From positions 1-48,638 of the forward strand of contig CAZBXV010000012.1 of assembly GCA_964496205.1 (NCBI GenBank): DNA of 48,638 nucleotides. Direction: 5' to 3'. The stretch's first letter is position 1, and every line of letters begins with the position of its first letter. Positions 16,267 through 24,930 of the stretch are shown here, one piece after another. The notes beneath the pieces are model-generated. The model had not been told where the DNA came from. It ran no database searches and was given only the letters and a program-made list of their open reading frames with translations. This stretch comes from CAYLHS01 sp964496205. Its GTDB lineage: Bacteria > Actinomycetota > Acidimicrobiia > Spongiisociales > UBA4744. The position numbers were made by a program, and so were the translations under genes.

Positions 16267-18996
16267 TCACTTGACCGGGTTCGTGAGGCCTGGCAGATCG
16301 ATCAGCTCTGGTGTCCAACCCGCTTCGACCGGCTTGATCCTGATCCTTGCGTCCACCAACGCGACACCGTTTCCGGGGGTGAGCACCTTGACCGGATTCA
16401 GGTCCATTTCGGAGATCTCCGGAACTGCCTCGGCGAGGGCCGACACCCGCAAGATCACCTGCTCGAGTGCATCGACATCGGCCGGAGGCGTCGACCGGTA
16501 GCCGTCGAGGAGCTTCGCCGACTTGATCGACCTGACCATCTCCTTGGCTTCCAAATCGGTCACCGGGTTGATGCGGAACGCCACGTCCCCAACCAACTCC
16601 ACGAGCACGCCGCCCATACCGAACACCATCAGTGGACCGAACGCCGGATCTTCGGTCATGCCGACCAGCACTTCGAGACCGCCTTCGACCATCTCCTGAA
16701 CCAGTACCCCGGTCGCGTCGTCGGTCAGGCTCATCAGATGCTTGAACGTATCTCGAACGGCTTTGTCACCTTCAATTCCGAGCGCCACTCCCCCGATGTC
16801 GGACTTGTGCAGGGCCGATGGAGCCTGGAGCTTCATCGCGACGGGACCCTTCAGTTTCTTGGCGAACTCGACCGCTTCCGAGGCGCTCGTGACGGCCGCC
16901 GACGCCGGCAGGCAGAGCCCGAATGCGCAGAGCAGTTCCTCCACTTCTGCAGGTTCGAGCCAGCCACCGTCATCGCCGAGACGTTCAGCCGCCTTCTGCG
17001 CGATGCTTCTGGCTACCTCGGGTTTTGCATCGTCGAAGACGGGAACGGTCCCTTCCGGCCTGGCGAGCCACTCACCGTGCCGCACCACCCGCGAGAGGGC
17101 TGCCGCGGCTGCCTCCGGGAATCGGTAGCTGGGGACCTTGATTCGCTCATCCGACAAGAGCTCGGCTGCGTTGCCGGCCGACATGAACACCGACAGGAGG
17201 GTCTTGTCTCCGTGATATTCGGCTGCGGCGTCCCTGATTGCCTCGGCCATCGTTCGCTCCGAGCCAGGTGTCGTCGGAATGTAGGAGACGATCAATGCAT
17301 CGATTTCGTCGGATGCGAGCATGGTGGCCATGGCGCGCTGGTAGTGGTCGACGCCGGCCGACGCGATCATGTCCACCGGGTTGCGTGTCGATGCTTCGGC
17401 CGACAATCCTTCTTGCAGCTTCGCTCGTAGCTCGGCAGAGAACTCCGGCACTTCGAGACCGTGTGACTCGAGTGCATCGGCCGCCAGAATGCCTGGACCA
17501 CCGGCGTTGGTGAGGATCCCAACGCGCTTCCCCTTCGGGATCGGCTGGCTGGCGAGCAACACCGCCACGTCGAACAGCTCTTCCAGCGTCGCTGTCCTGA
17601 TAACACCGGCCTGGTTGAAGAGTGCGTCGACGGCCACGTCGACCGAAGCCAGCGCACCCGTATGGCTGCTTGCCGCTCTCGTCCCGGCTTTGGTCCGCCC
17701 TGACTTGACCGCGACGATCGGCTTCTTGCGGGCGATTCGCCGGGCGATCCTTCCGAACCGCCGCGGGTTCCCAAACGATTCCAGGTAGAGAACGATCACG
17801 TCGGTGTTCGGATCGCCTTCCCAGTACAGGAGCAGGTCGTTGCCACTGATGTCGCCCTTGTTTCCGACGGACACGAACGAGGAGATCCCGATGGCGTTGC
17901 GGTTTGCGTAGTCGAGAATGGCGATACCCAGTGCGCCCGACTGGCTGGACATCGCGACGTTGCCGACCGGCGGGAAGAACGGTGAGAACTGCCCGTCCAC
18001 AACGACCCTCGGATCGGTGTTGAGTACACCCATGCAGTTGGGGCCCACCATGCGCATACCCGCCGAACGGACTGTCTCAACCAGCTCCCGTTCCAGCTCC
18101 GCCCCCTCGGGGCCGGTCTCCGAGAACCCGGCCGAGATCACGACCACACCCTGAACGCCCTTGTCGGCGCAGTCCTTGACCGCCGGGATCACGAGGTGCG
18201 ATGGAACCACGATGAAAGCGAGGTCGACCGGATCTGGAATCTCCGACACAGTCTTGTAGGCACGAACCGAGTGCACGTAGCTGGCAGCCGGGTTGACCGG
18301 ATAGATCGGTCCGGAGAAACGGCCGTGGATCAGGTTGTGGAACAGTCTGCCGCCGATGGACTCTGCGTTCCGGCTGGCGCCGATGACAGCGATGGAACGG
18401 GGATAGAAGATCGGGTTGAGAGATGCTGCAATGGCGCGCTTCTCCCGTTCCTGTTCCGCCGCTCGGGTGCCTTCGGACTGGGCGACAGGAAACACCACGC
18501 TGTAGATGCCTTCCTCCATCGTGCGTTCGATCTTGTACCCCGAGTGCCGGAACATGCGGATCATCTGAACGTTCTCAGGCAACACGAGCGCCTTGAATCC
18601 GACGATTCCGTGGGTGCGGGCATAGGCGGTCATGAGTTGGAGAAGCTGTGTACCGATTCCTCGGCTTTGGTGGGCATCGACGATCGCGAACGCCACCTCG
18701 GCGGAGTCAGGCTCGTTCTCATCCCTGTCGTACCTGCCGACACCGATAATCTTCTCGTCGAGAAGGGCAACGAACGCCATCCGGTTCTCGTAGTCCACGT
18801 TCGTGAAGTACTCGAGTTCCTTGGGCGTGAGGTCCTCTTTCTCCTGGAAGAACCGGAAGTAGCGGGATTTCTGTCCCATCCCTTTGAACAGCTCGTACAG
18901 GCGCTCTCTGTCGTCGGGAACGATCGGTCTGATGCGCACGACGCCGCCGTCACGCAAGACGGCATCGACGATGAATTCTGCGGGGTATTCAGCCAT
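16267..18996 (-). CDS. Bifunctional GNAT acetyltransferase / ADP-forming acyl-CoA synthetase-like protein (Pat type)
   Basis: This 909-aa fusion starts with a GNAT domain (about 1-165; acetyl-CoA loop HQSRGIGTQLL at 109). A CoA-binding Rossmann domain follows (from about 195, FYPRSIAVIGAS), then the succinyl-CoA ligase-like domain with phosphohistidine motif SSHTGA (His445), and a C-terminal ATP-grasp domain. Homologues acetylate lysines of AMP-forming acyl-CoA synthetases. The N-terminal GNAT resembles the order reported for Streptomyces Pat, opposite to E. coli PatZ. Because the catalytic histidine is retained, the synthetase half may be active. ATG 18996 follows GGAGGGTCA. It is divergent from mannosylglycerate synthase; an AMP-forming acetoacetyl-CoA synthetase at 21166 is a conceivable target. 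Confidence 0.88.
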   Translation of the reverse strand: MAEYPAEFIVDAVLRDGGVVRIRPIVPDDRERLYELFKGMGQKSRYFRFFQEKEDLTPKELEYFTNVDYENRMAFVALLDEKIIGVGRYDRDENEPDSAEVAFAIVDAHQSRGIGTQLLQLMTAYARTHGIVGFKALVLPENVQMIRMFRHSGYKIERTMEEGIYSVVFPVAQSEGTRAAEQEREKRAIAASLNPIFYPRSIAVIGASRNAESIGGRLFHNLIHGRFSGPIYPVNPAASYVHSVRAYKTVSEIPDPVDLAFIVVPSHLVIPAVKDCADKGVQGVVVISAGFSETGPEGAELERELVETVRSAGMRMVGPNCMGVLNTDPRVVVDGQFSPFFPPVGNVAMSSQSGALGIAILDYANRNAIGISSFVSVGNKGDISGNDLLLYWEGDPNTDVIVLYLESFGNPRRFGRIARRIARKKPIVAVKSGRTKAGTRAASSHTGALASVDVAVDALFNQAGVIRTATLEELFDVAVLLASQPIPKGKRVGILTNAGGPGILAADALESHGLEVPEFSAELRAKLQEGLSAEASTRNPVDMIASAGVDHYQRAMATMLASDEIDALIVSYIPTTPGSERTMAEAIRDAAAEYHGDKTLLSVFMSAGNAAELLSDERIKVPSYRFPEAAAAALSRVVRHGEWLARPEGTVPVFDDAKPEVARSIAQKAAERLGDDGGWLEPAEVEELLCAFGLCLPASAAVTSASEAVEFAKKLKGPVAMKLQAPSALHKSDIGGVALGIEGDKAVRDTFKHLMSLTDDATGVLVQEMVEGGLEVLVGMTEDPAFGPLMVFGMGGVLVELVGDVAFRINPVTDLEAKEMVRSIKSAKLLDGYRSTPPADVDALEQVILRVSALAEAVPEISEMDLNPVKVLTPGNGVALVDARIRIKPVEAGWTPELIDLPGLTNPVK

Positions 18997-19065
18997 TGAC
19001 CCTCCTTGTAGTGTCGATTCTGGCACGATTGAGGAACAGGTCCGAAGGTACGGTATCGTCGTCCG

Positions 19066-20181
19066 GTGAGCCTGGTCGCGTTTCCCTTCACCGACGAGCC
19101 GCCTTCGACGCTCACGGCCAATATCCTCTCGGCCCTGTCGCATCCGAGTGTCGACGAGGTGGTGTGTGTAGGCAGTGAACGCAACGACACGTTCGGTGCC
19201 GTAGATGAGCTGGCGGTAACCCGTCCTCAGGTCACCGTGATGCTCCAAGAGCGACTCGGATCGAAACGGCCCGGCAAGGGAGATGCGATGAACACCGCCT
19301 TGCTGCACTATCTAGAACACACAGAGCTGGACCGTGTCCACTTCTACGACGCCGACATCACGAACTTCGATGCAACCTGGATCGACCGAGCCGAAACAGC
19401 GGCGGACACCGGTGTCGATGTCGTGCGCCACGCGTTCCCCCGCGCGTCGACAGACGCGATGATCACCTGGATGGTCACCCGGTTTGGCTTCGCGATGCTG
19501 TGGCCCGAGACCGAGCTCCCACAGATCCGGCAGCCACTCGGTGGCGAACTGCTCCTCACGCGTCCATCCGCAGAGATGCTCGCGTCCGATCCTCGAGTCC
19601 TGGACCAGAGCGACTGGGGCATCGACACCATGTACACCTTCGTGGCGATCCAACGCGGACTGAGTCTCTACGAAACATTCATTCCCGAAGGAAAACAGCA
19701 CCGCCTCTACCGCAGCCTGCGCGACCTCGTGACGATGGTGAACGAGTGCTTCGCAGCGATCCAGTCGCTCCGTAGCGAAGCGGTTCCCACCGGGACGACC
19801 CACCGGACAGCCGGGACATCGGGGGCGGTGGGGCCGGTCGCGACGGCGATCGGCTACTCGGTGGACGACACGATCGGGCTGCTCCGGCGCGAGTGGAACG
19901 ACCGGCAGGTTGCCCTTCTGGATGCCTTCCCTGCTCGCGTGGCCACCGGCATGCGAGCGCTGCGCGACTACCCGTCGGTCGGATTCATGGATGAGGACAC
20001 GTGGCACGACACCTTTGTGGCACTGCTGGACACGTATGAATCCTCCGACCCGGACTGGCGGGAGCTGTTGTTCCGACTGTGGTCGGTACGAGTCCTCCAC
20101 TACACGTTCACCGAAGCACTGCGGGGACACACCGCGGCGACCGAGTACCTCGAGGGGATGATCAGGCGCGCAATGGGCTGA
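19066..20181 (+). CDS. mgs: Mannosylglycerate synthase (GT78)
   Basis: This 371-aa retaining glycosyltransferase transfers mannose from GDP-mannose to D-glycerate in one step to make the compatible solute alpha-mannosylglycerate. It matches the Rhodothermus marinus enzyme along its length, as I recall that sequence: MSLVAFPF start, QERLGSKRPGKGDAMNTAL, metal motif DAD (95-97) in HFYDADIT, FPRASTDAMITWM, QPLGGELL, SDWGIDTMYTF and IPEGKQHRLY. Known catalytic positions map with a constant shift of five (Arg126, Trp184, Asp187, His212). The GTG start gives the expected N-terminus. It is divergent from the Pat gene over 69 bp. No phosphatase partner is needed for the one-step route, and none is seen. 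Confidence 0.88.
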   Translation: MSLVAFPFTDEPPSTLTANILSALSHPSVDEVVCVGSERNDTFGAVDELAVTRPQVTVMLQERLGSKRPGKGDAMNTALLHYLEHTELDRVHFYDADITNFDATWIDRAETAADTGVDVVRHAFPRASTDAMITWMVTRFGFAMLWPETELPQIRQPLGGELLLTRPSAEMLASDPRVLDQSDWGIDTMYTFVAIQRGLSLYETFIPEGKQHRLYRSLRDLVTMVNECFAAIQSLRSEAVPTGTTHRTAGTSGAVGPVATAIGYSVDDTIGLLRREWNDRQVALLDAFPARVATGMRALRDYPSVGFMDEDTWHDTFVALLDTYESSDPDWRELLFRLWSVRVLHYTFTEALRGHTAATEYLEGMIRRAMG

Positions 20182-20183
20182 CG

Positions 20184-20209
20184 GCTATTCAGCTATTCAG
20201 CTATTCAGC
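20184..20209 (+). repeat. 8-bp tandem repeat (GCTATTCA)x3
   Basis: Three perfect GCTATTCA units plus GC lie immediately after the mannosylglycerate synthase stop. The word AGCTATTCAGC recurs at about 20351-20361. It is non-coding. Confidence 0.8.
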
Positions 20210-20264
20210 GAAGGGCCTTCCATCGGCGGCCAGCAACCAGCACGAACGCGATCACCGTCGCGGC

Positions 20265-20337
20265 GAGACCGTGGGGCGGGTGTCTTCTCCCCCGGCAATG
20301 CCCCGTGCTGGGCACCACCCCCCTCCGGGGGCGGTTC
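20265..20337 (-). repeat. 70-bp mosaic intergenic repeat, inverted copy
   Basis: Read on the minus strand it is GAACCGCCCCC, about 30 variable bases including a CCCCC/GGGGG hairpin, then GCCGGGGGAG...CCCCACGGTCTC. The copy at 29887-29957 has the same two ends at nearly the same distance. 27 of 32 bases match at one end and 11 of 11 at the other. Confidence 0.6.
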
Positions 20338-20372
20338 CCGTCAACAAAGACAGCTATTCAGCGGCCAGCGAG

Positions 20373-21103
20373 CTAGTTCAGTGTGAACGTCATCGAAGCC
20401 GCCACCCCATCCCAGGTGCCGGTCACGCCCGTCACCGTCGCCGTGTAGGTGCCCGTCGAGCTCCCACCATTCCCATGCTTGTTCGAAGCGCTCGTCGTCC
20501 ACGAGGCTTCTGCGACTCCGTCGGCGTCACTCTGTCCGATTGTCAATGTGACTGTCTCCGGACCGGTAACCGACAGGTCGACCGTCGCGCCAGAGATGGG
20601 CAGCCCGTTGGAGTCGACGACGACCGCCCGCACCACCACCGTGTCACCTCGAGAGAACGTGTTCGACGCGACGAACGTCGTCGTCTTGTTCTTGCCCTTC
20701 CCTGTGGTCTCATAGACGCCGGTTGTCACCGAGTCCACGCNNNNNNNNNNNNNNNNNNNNNNNNNNNNNNNNNNNNNNNNNNNNNNNNNNNNNNNNNNNN
20801 NNNNNNNNNNNNNNNNNNNNNNNNNNNNNNNNNNNNNNNNTTGTTCTTGCCCTTCCCTGTGGTCTCATAGACGCCGGTTGTCACCGAGTCCACGCCAACG
20901 GCTCCGGTCTGGCCGGGTGCGTCCGCGGTGGCGCACAGGATGTTGGAAAACGACGACTCCGCTCCCCCGACAACGCTCGTCACCTTGTGGCAGTAGGTCT
21001 GCCCGTCGGTCAGATTCCCGTCGGTGTACGAAGTGGTCGTCGACCCAACGTTCGCCACGAGCTGGACCCTTTCTGGTGAGAAAGGTCTGTTGCCGGCCGT
21101 GGA
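20373..21103 (-). pseudogene. 5'-truncated FN3/Ig-like surface protein fragment, split by an artificial gap
   Basis: On the minus strand an open frame with no good start begins after a TGA at 21104-21106. It reads the end of a fibronectin type III-like domain (STTTSYTDGNLTDGQTYCHK...) followed by an invasin/Ig-like domain (RGDTVVVRAVVVDSNGLPIS, ATVDLSVTG) ending MTFTLN. Removing the 100 N plus one 55-bp duplicate (155 nt) puts both halves in one frame across GKGKNKTTTFVASN, so the interruption is an assembly artefact. The missing N-terminus (no signal peptide, only a weak internal GTG at 21058) suggests a remnant of a larger secreted or adhesin-like protein, cut off near the acetoacetyl-CoA synthetase gene. 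A mis-join cannot be excluded. Confidence 0.6.
20741..20840. other. Scaffold gap of 100 N with duplicated flanks
   Basis: The 55 bases before the gap (20686-20740) are identical to the 55 after it (20841-20895). This is the signature of two contigs sharing one k-mer-length end that were scaffolded without merging. Collapsing the gap restores an open reading frame on the minus strand. Confidence 0.9.
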
Positions 21104-21165
21104 TCATAGGAAGGAACGCGGCCGACCATGGTGATGCGGGAAGGACGGGCGGTACCATCTCCCCC

Positions 21166-23079
21166 ATGGACGACATCGTGTGGACTCCCTCCGATCCCGA
21201 GTCCACGCTGTTGCGCCGGTTCATGACACGGCTCCCCTCTCGACCTGAGACCTACGACGAGCTCTGGCACTGGTCGGTCGATCACCGGGCGGAGTTTTGG
21301 CAGGCGGTGTGGGAGTTCACGAACATCCAGGCTTCTCGACGCGCAGTCTCACCGGTCGGCAGGGAGGCGATGCCGGGCACCGACTGGTTCCCGGGTGCCC
21401 GTCTCAACTTCGCGAACAACCTCCTGCGGCGTCGAGACGACGGTGTTGCCGTCATCTCCGCCGGCGAAGGACGCCCGGTCGAGCGAATCTCGTGGCGTGA
21501 GCTCGCGACGCGCGTCGCCCGAGTCCAGGCGAACCTCCTGGCTCTCGGCGTTGGCCCCGGTGACCGGGTCGCCGCGTTGATCCCGAATTCGTCGTTCGCT
21601 GTCATCGGCATGCTGGCGTCGGCCGCGATCGGCGCGGTCTGGTCTTCGTGTTCGCCCGACTTCGGTCCGATGGGTGTCATCGACAGATTCGGGCAAATCG
21701 AACCGAAGGTGCTGATCACCGCCGACGGGTACCGATACAACGGCAAGGTCCACGTTCTCGACGATACGGTGCGAGCGGTGGTCGACAGACTCGATGATCT
21801 CGATCACCTGATCCTCGTCGATTTCGTCGGCGAACCGTGGGGCATCGATGGGATCCGGACAGTGGGATGGTCGGATATCGAGGCCGGCGCAGCAACGGAG
21901 CCACAGTTCACCGAGCTGCCCTTCGACCATCCTTTGTACATCATGTACTCGTCCGGAACGACCGGCCCACCCAAGAGCATCGTGCATGGTGCCGGCGGAA
22001 CCCTCATGAAGCATTTGAGCGAACACCAGCTGCACTCGGACGTTCGCCGCGACGATGTCGTCTTCTGGTTTTCCACGTGCGGGTGGATGATGTGGAACTG
22101 GCTCGTGTCGGCCCTCGCTTCAGAGGCCACCATCGTCGTGTACGACGGAAGCCCCACACACCCGGATCTGGGCGTGTTGTGGCGCCTCGCAGAAGAAGCG
22201 GGCATCACGCACTTCGGAACGAGTCCCAAGTTCCTGTCCGCCAACGCCAACGCAGGTGTCATTCCAAGTGACATCGCAGACCTGTCCGCCATGCGGTGGC
22301 TGGGATCGACCGGCATGCCGCTCAATCCTGAACAGTTCGATTGGGTCTATGAACACGTCAAACAGGATGTCCAGCTCGCATCGATATCGGGCGGAACCGA
22401 CATCATCGGATGCTTCGCCCTCGGCGTTCCTACCCTCCCTGTGCGCCGGGGCCAGCTCCAAGCGCGAGCGCTCGGCATGGCGGTGGAGTCATGGGATGAC
22501 CACGGGGTACCCCACATCGGACGCAAGGGCGAGCTGGTCTGTACGAAGCCGTTCCCATCGATGCCCGTGTCCTTCTGGAACGATCCGACCGGCGACAAGT
22601 ACCGGGCTGCCTACTTCGAGCAGTTCCCGGGAGTATGGACCCACGGCGACTTCATCGAGATCCGCCCCGAGGGTGGTGTCATCATCTACGGACGCTCCGA
22701 CACGACACTCAATCCGTCCGGCGTGCGGATCGGTACCGCCGAGATCTACCGGGCGATCGAAACGATGCCCGAAATCAGCGACTCGATCGTTGTGGGCCGC
22801 CAGACCTCCGACAATGTCGAGGTCGTCTTGTGTGTCGTGCTCGCCGACTGTGCCGCCCTCGACGAGGGTCTCGAGCGAGCTATCAAGGACAGGATTCGTT
22901 CTGAGACATCGCCGCGCCATGTCCCGGCTCACGTGTTCGAGGTCGATGCCGTCCCCTACACCTTGAGCGGTAAGAAAGTCGAGAAGGCGGTCAGGCAAGC
23001 CATTGCCGGTGAACCGGTCGTCAACGCCGATGCCTTGGCCAATCCGGAGGCTCTGGAGCAGTACCGGGGGCTGCTGTAG
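21166..23079 (+). CDS. Acetoacetyl-CoA synthetase
   Basis: This 637-aa AMP-forming ligase activates acetoacetate to acetoacetyl-CoA. The family N-terminus is intact (WTPSDPESTLLRRFM, TYDELWHWSVDHRAEFW, GTDWFPGARLNFANNLL). The adenylation motif YSSGTTGPPK is at 261-270, WFSTCGWMMWN follows, then GELVCTKPFPSMPVSFWNDP, and the C-terminal catalytic lysine lies in LSGKKVEKAV. Length and motifs fit AacS rather than acetyl-CoA synthetase. The ATG at 21166 is chosen by homology; its Shine-Dalgarno is weak. It probably serves ketone-body or polyhydroxybutyrate carbon use. The Pat-like acetyltransferase at 16267-18996 could regulate this enzyme class by acetylating the catalytic lysine. Confidence 0.9.
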   Translation: MDDIVWTPSDPESTLLRRFMTRLPSRPETYDELWHWSVDHRAEFWQAVWEFTNIQASRRAVSPVGREAMPGTDWFPGARLNFANNLLRRRDDGVAVISAGEGRPVERISWRELATRVARVQANLLALGVGPGDRVAALIPNSSFAVIGMLASAAIGAVWSSCSPDFGPMGVIDRFGQIEPKVLITADGYRYNGKVHVLDDTVRAVVDRLDDLDHLILVDFVGEPWGIDGIRTVGWSDIEAGAATEPQFTELPFDHPLYIMYSSGTTGPPKSIVHGAGGTLMKHLSEHQLHSDVRRDDVVFWFSTCGWMMWNWLVSALASEATIVVYDGSPTHPDLGVLWRLAEEAGITHFGTSPKFLSANANAGVIPSDIADLSAMRWLGSTGMPLNPEQFDWVYEHVKQDVQLASISGGTDIIGCFALGVPTLPVRRGQLQARALGMAVESWDDHGVPHIGRKGELVCTKPFPSMPVSFWNDPTGDKYRAAYFEQFPGVWTHGDFIEIRPEGGVIIYGRSDTTLNPSGVRIGTAEIYRAIETMPEISDSIVVGRQTSDNVEVVLCVVLADCAALDEGLERAIKDRIRSETSPRHVPAHVFEVDAVPYTLSGKKVEKAVRQAIAGEPVVNADALANPEALEQYRGLL

Positions 23080-23117
23080 CGAGCGCCCTCGTCGCTCGCT
23101 CCACAGAGCGACCAGCG

Positions 23118-23217
23118 NNNNNNNNNNNNNNNNNNNNNNNNNNNNNNNNNNNNNNNNNNNNNNNNNNNNNNNNNNNNNNNNNNNNNNNNNNNNNNNNNNN
23201 NNNNNNNNNNNNNNNNN
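23118..23217. other. Scaffold gap of 100 N with duplicated flanks
   Basis: The 55 bases at 23063-23117, which include the end of the acetoacetyl-CoA synthetase gene, are identical to 23218-23272. As at 20741, this is an uncollapsed contig overlap. The second copy of the gene end after the gap is not a real duplication. Confidence 0.9.
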
Positions 23218-23272
23218 ACCGGGGGCTGCTGTAGCGAGCGCCCTCGTCGCTCGCTCCACAGAGCGACCAGCG

Positions 23273-23332
23273 ACCAGCGACCTCGCCCTGCGGTCTGGCG
23301 GCGGCAGCGTTCTTGCTGGAGACTGGCTGCTG
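23273..23332 (+). repeat. Intergenic repeat with two shared words
   Basis: The first 24 bases, beginning ACCAGCGACCTCGCCCT, match 29782-29805 with two differences. The last 22 bases (23311-23332) match 10852-10873 exactly. GCGACCA is tandemly repeated at its left end. It lies in a 269-bp spacer between convergent genes that holds nothing else. Confidence 0.6.
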
Positions 23333-23348
23333 AGTAGCTGAACAGCTG

Positions 23349-24872
23349 TCAGCTCTCCGTCGACAGGCTCGCCTCCGCGAGCACACTCAACGCAAACGGC
23401 TCCTCTTCGGTGATCTCGGGGACGAACCGCTCCAGGCTCGCGACCTGCACGAGGATCGTTTTGGGCAGACCAGTTCCGATCAGTCTGCGCGCGATTCTGA
23501 TCAGCTCGTCGCGGACCATCTGGTTGAACAACTGCTCGCTTCGACGGTCGTTGGGCACTTCTTTGAACTCGAAGTAGTCGAGTTTGCTCTGAGGGCCCTT
23601 CAGGATGACCTCTGGCACTCGATCGTCGTTCTCTTCGAGCCGACCGCGCACCGTCGAAGAGAAGAACATGGGAGAGAGATCTTCGTGTCCGATATTCCAC
23701 AGCCGCTCATACGGCTTGTGCGTGAACATCTCCAGCTTGCCTTCGTCTGAGATGGCGATGGCGAAGATGCAGCCCGGATACTCCGACGTCGACCTCCGGT
23801 AGTCGCTGAACACGTCGAACCCACACGTTCCTTCGGAGTCCTCAGGGGCCAGCGGCTTGAGCACTGGTGGTCGATCGGCGGGTGCGACGTCGTACTCTTT
23901 GCACAGCGATCCCCTCCGTGGGGGTGGCTCCACCCCTCGCATGAAGGGGAACCGAACGGTGATCAAGGTTCCTTCACCCACTTCGCTGTCGATCGAGAGA
24001 CTGCCCTTGAAACTGCCCACGGTCTGGCGTACGAACACGAATCCGAGCGAGTGGAGTTCGCCATCGAGCGTCTCCCTGTCCGTGAGAAGCTGGCGAATCT
24101 TGTCCTGAGGCATCCCGGACCCGTCATCCCGAACGGTCAGGACCACCTCGTTGCCGTCGGTGCGTTCGTCGATGCGAATGACACCCAGATGCTTGTCTCC
24201 CATCGCATCCACCGAGTTCATCACGAGGTTGAAATACATCCGGCGAAATCGGAACCGATTGCCCTCCACGACCGCCGGATCGAGGTTGCCCACCTCGAGT
24301 TCAACCTGACCCGAGCTCTTCTCCGTCACGTATCCATACACGACGTTGCGCACATAGTCCTCGATGTCGCCGGCGACGTCGAACACCTCGTCCACGTCTT
24401 CGTGACGCTGCTCCGCCCAGAAGTGTTCGATTCGGTAGTAGACGCCGCACAGCCACCGAATGGTGTTGCGATAGTGGGCGCGAGACCGCACCGTCATCGA
24501 CTGCTCCGGAAGCAGCGAAATAGCTTCTTCGATGTGAACCCACAACGGATGCAGGATCAGCTCGCATAGATCGTGAATCAACTGGATGTAGAGGTTCCCC
24601 AGTTCGAGAACCCGCTCCGGCGGGGAGAAGCTTCGTACCGCTTCCTCATACTCCTTGATCACCGCCCGGAAGTCCGCCGCCTTGGCCCGAAGCGCAAGCA
24701 CATCGTCACCCGTGGGCACATCGAGGTCTTTGATCCCGTACAACTCGAGATCGGTGTCGAGGGCAACGTGGAAGTGGATGACCTCATCGATGAAGCGCTC
24801 GACTCTCAGGTCGTGGATGAGGAACTTGACTTCGGCGACGTCCCTCTTGATTCCCTGCAGGTGGTCGGGCAT
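23349..24872 (-). CDS. Orphan histidine-kinase-like ATPase with unrecognised flanking domains
   Basis: This 507-aa protein has a clear GHKL/HATPase_c domain in its middle: N-box FNLVMNSVDAM (214-224), G1 DDGSGMP (249-255), G2 LGFVFVRQTVGSFKG (276-290) and G3 GEGTLITVRFP (299-309). The N-terminal 200 residues look all-helical, with an HDLR motif at 20-23 and HDLCELILHPL near 100, but no standard HisKA H-box precedes the ATPase. The last 190 residues (after a Pro-rich linker near 316) resemble no domain I recognise. There are no membrane segments. No response regulator is adjacent; the neighbours are acetoacetyl-CoA synthetase (convergent) and a P-type ATPase (divergent, 58 bp away). It could be an atypical kinase or a non-phosphorylating regulator. 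Confidence 0.72.
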   Translation of the reverse strand: MPDHLQGIKRDVAEVKFLIHDLRVERFIDEVIHFHVALDTDLELYGIKDLDVPTGDDVLALRAKAADFRAVIKEYEEAVRSFSPPERVLELGNLYIQLIHDLCELILHPLWVHIEEAISLLPEQSMTVRSRAHYRNTIRWLCGVYYRIEHFWAEQRHEDVDEVFDVAGDIEDYVRNVVYGYVTEKSSGQVELEVGNLDPAVVEGNRFRFRRMYFNLVMNSVDAMGDKHLGVIRIDERTDGNEVVLTVRDDGSGMPQDKIRQLLTDRETLDGELHSLGFVFVRQTVGSFKGSLSIDSEVGEGTLITVRFPFMRGVEPPPRRGSLCKEYDVAPADRPPVLKPLAPEDSEGTCGFDVFSDYRRSTSEYPGCIFAIAISDEGKLEMFTHKPYERLWNIGHEDLSPMFFSSTVRGRLEENDDRVPEVILKGPQSKLDYFEFKEVPNDRRSEQLFNQMVRDELIRIARRLIGTGLPKTILVQVASLERFVPEITEEEPFALSVLAEASLSTES

Positions 24873-24930
24873 CGCGTTTCATGATAGGCGGACCCACATT
24901 GCGAGGCTTGTAGGCTGCACCCTTACATCT

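Noticed and set aside
16201..17430. 409-aa plus-strand open frame
   Set aside because: Antisense to the Pat-type fusion gene; no recognisable motifs.
19020..19065. TTGAGG with TACGGT as a promoter for mannosylglycerate synthase
   Set aside because: Spacing (14 bp) and match are too poor to report as a feature.
20686..20895. 55-bp direct repeats as target-site duplications of a mobile element
   Set aside because: They abut a run of exactly 100 N, occur with the same length at a second gap, and collapsing them restores a reading frame; assembly artefact.
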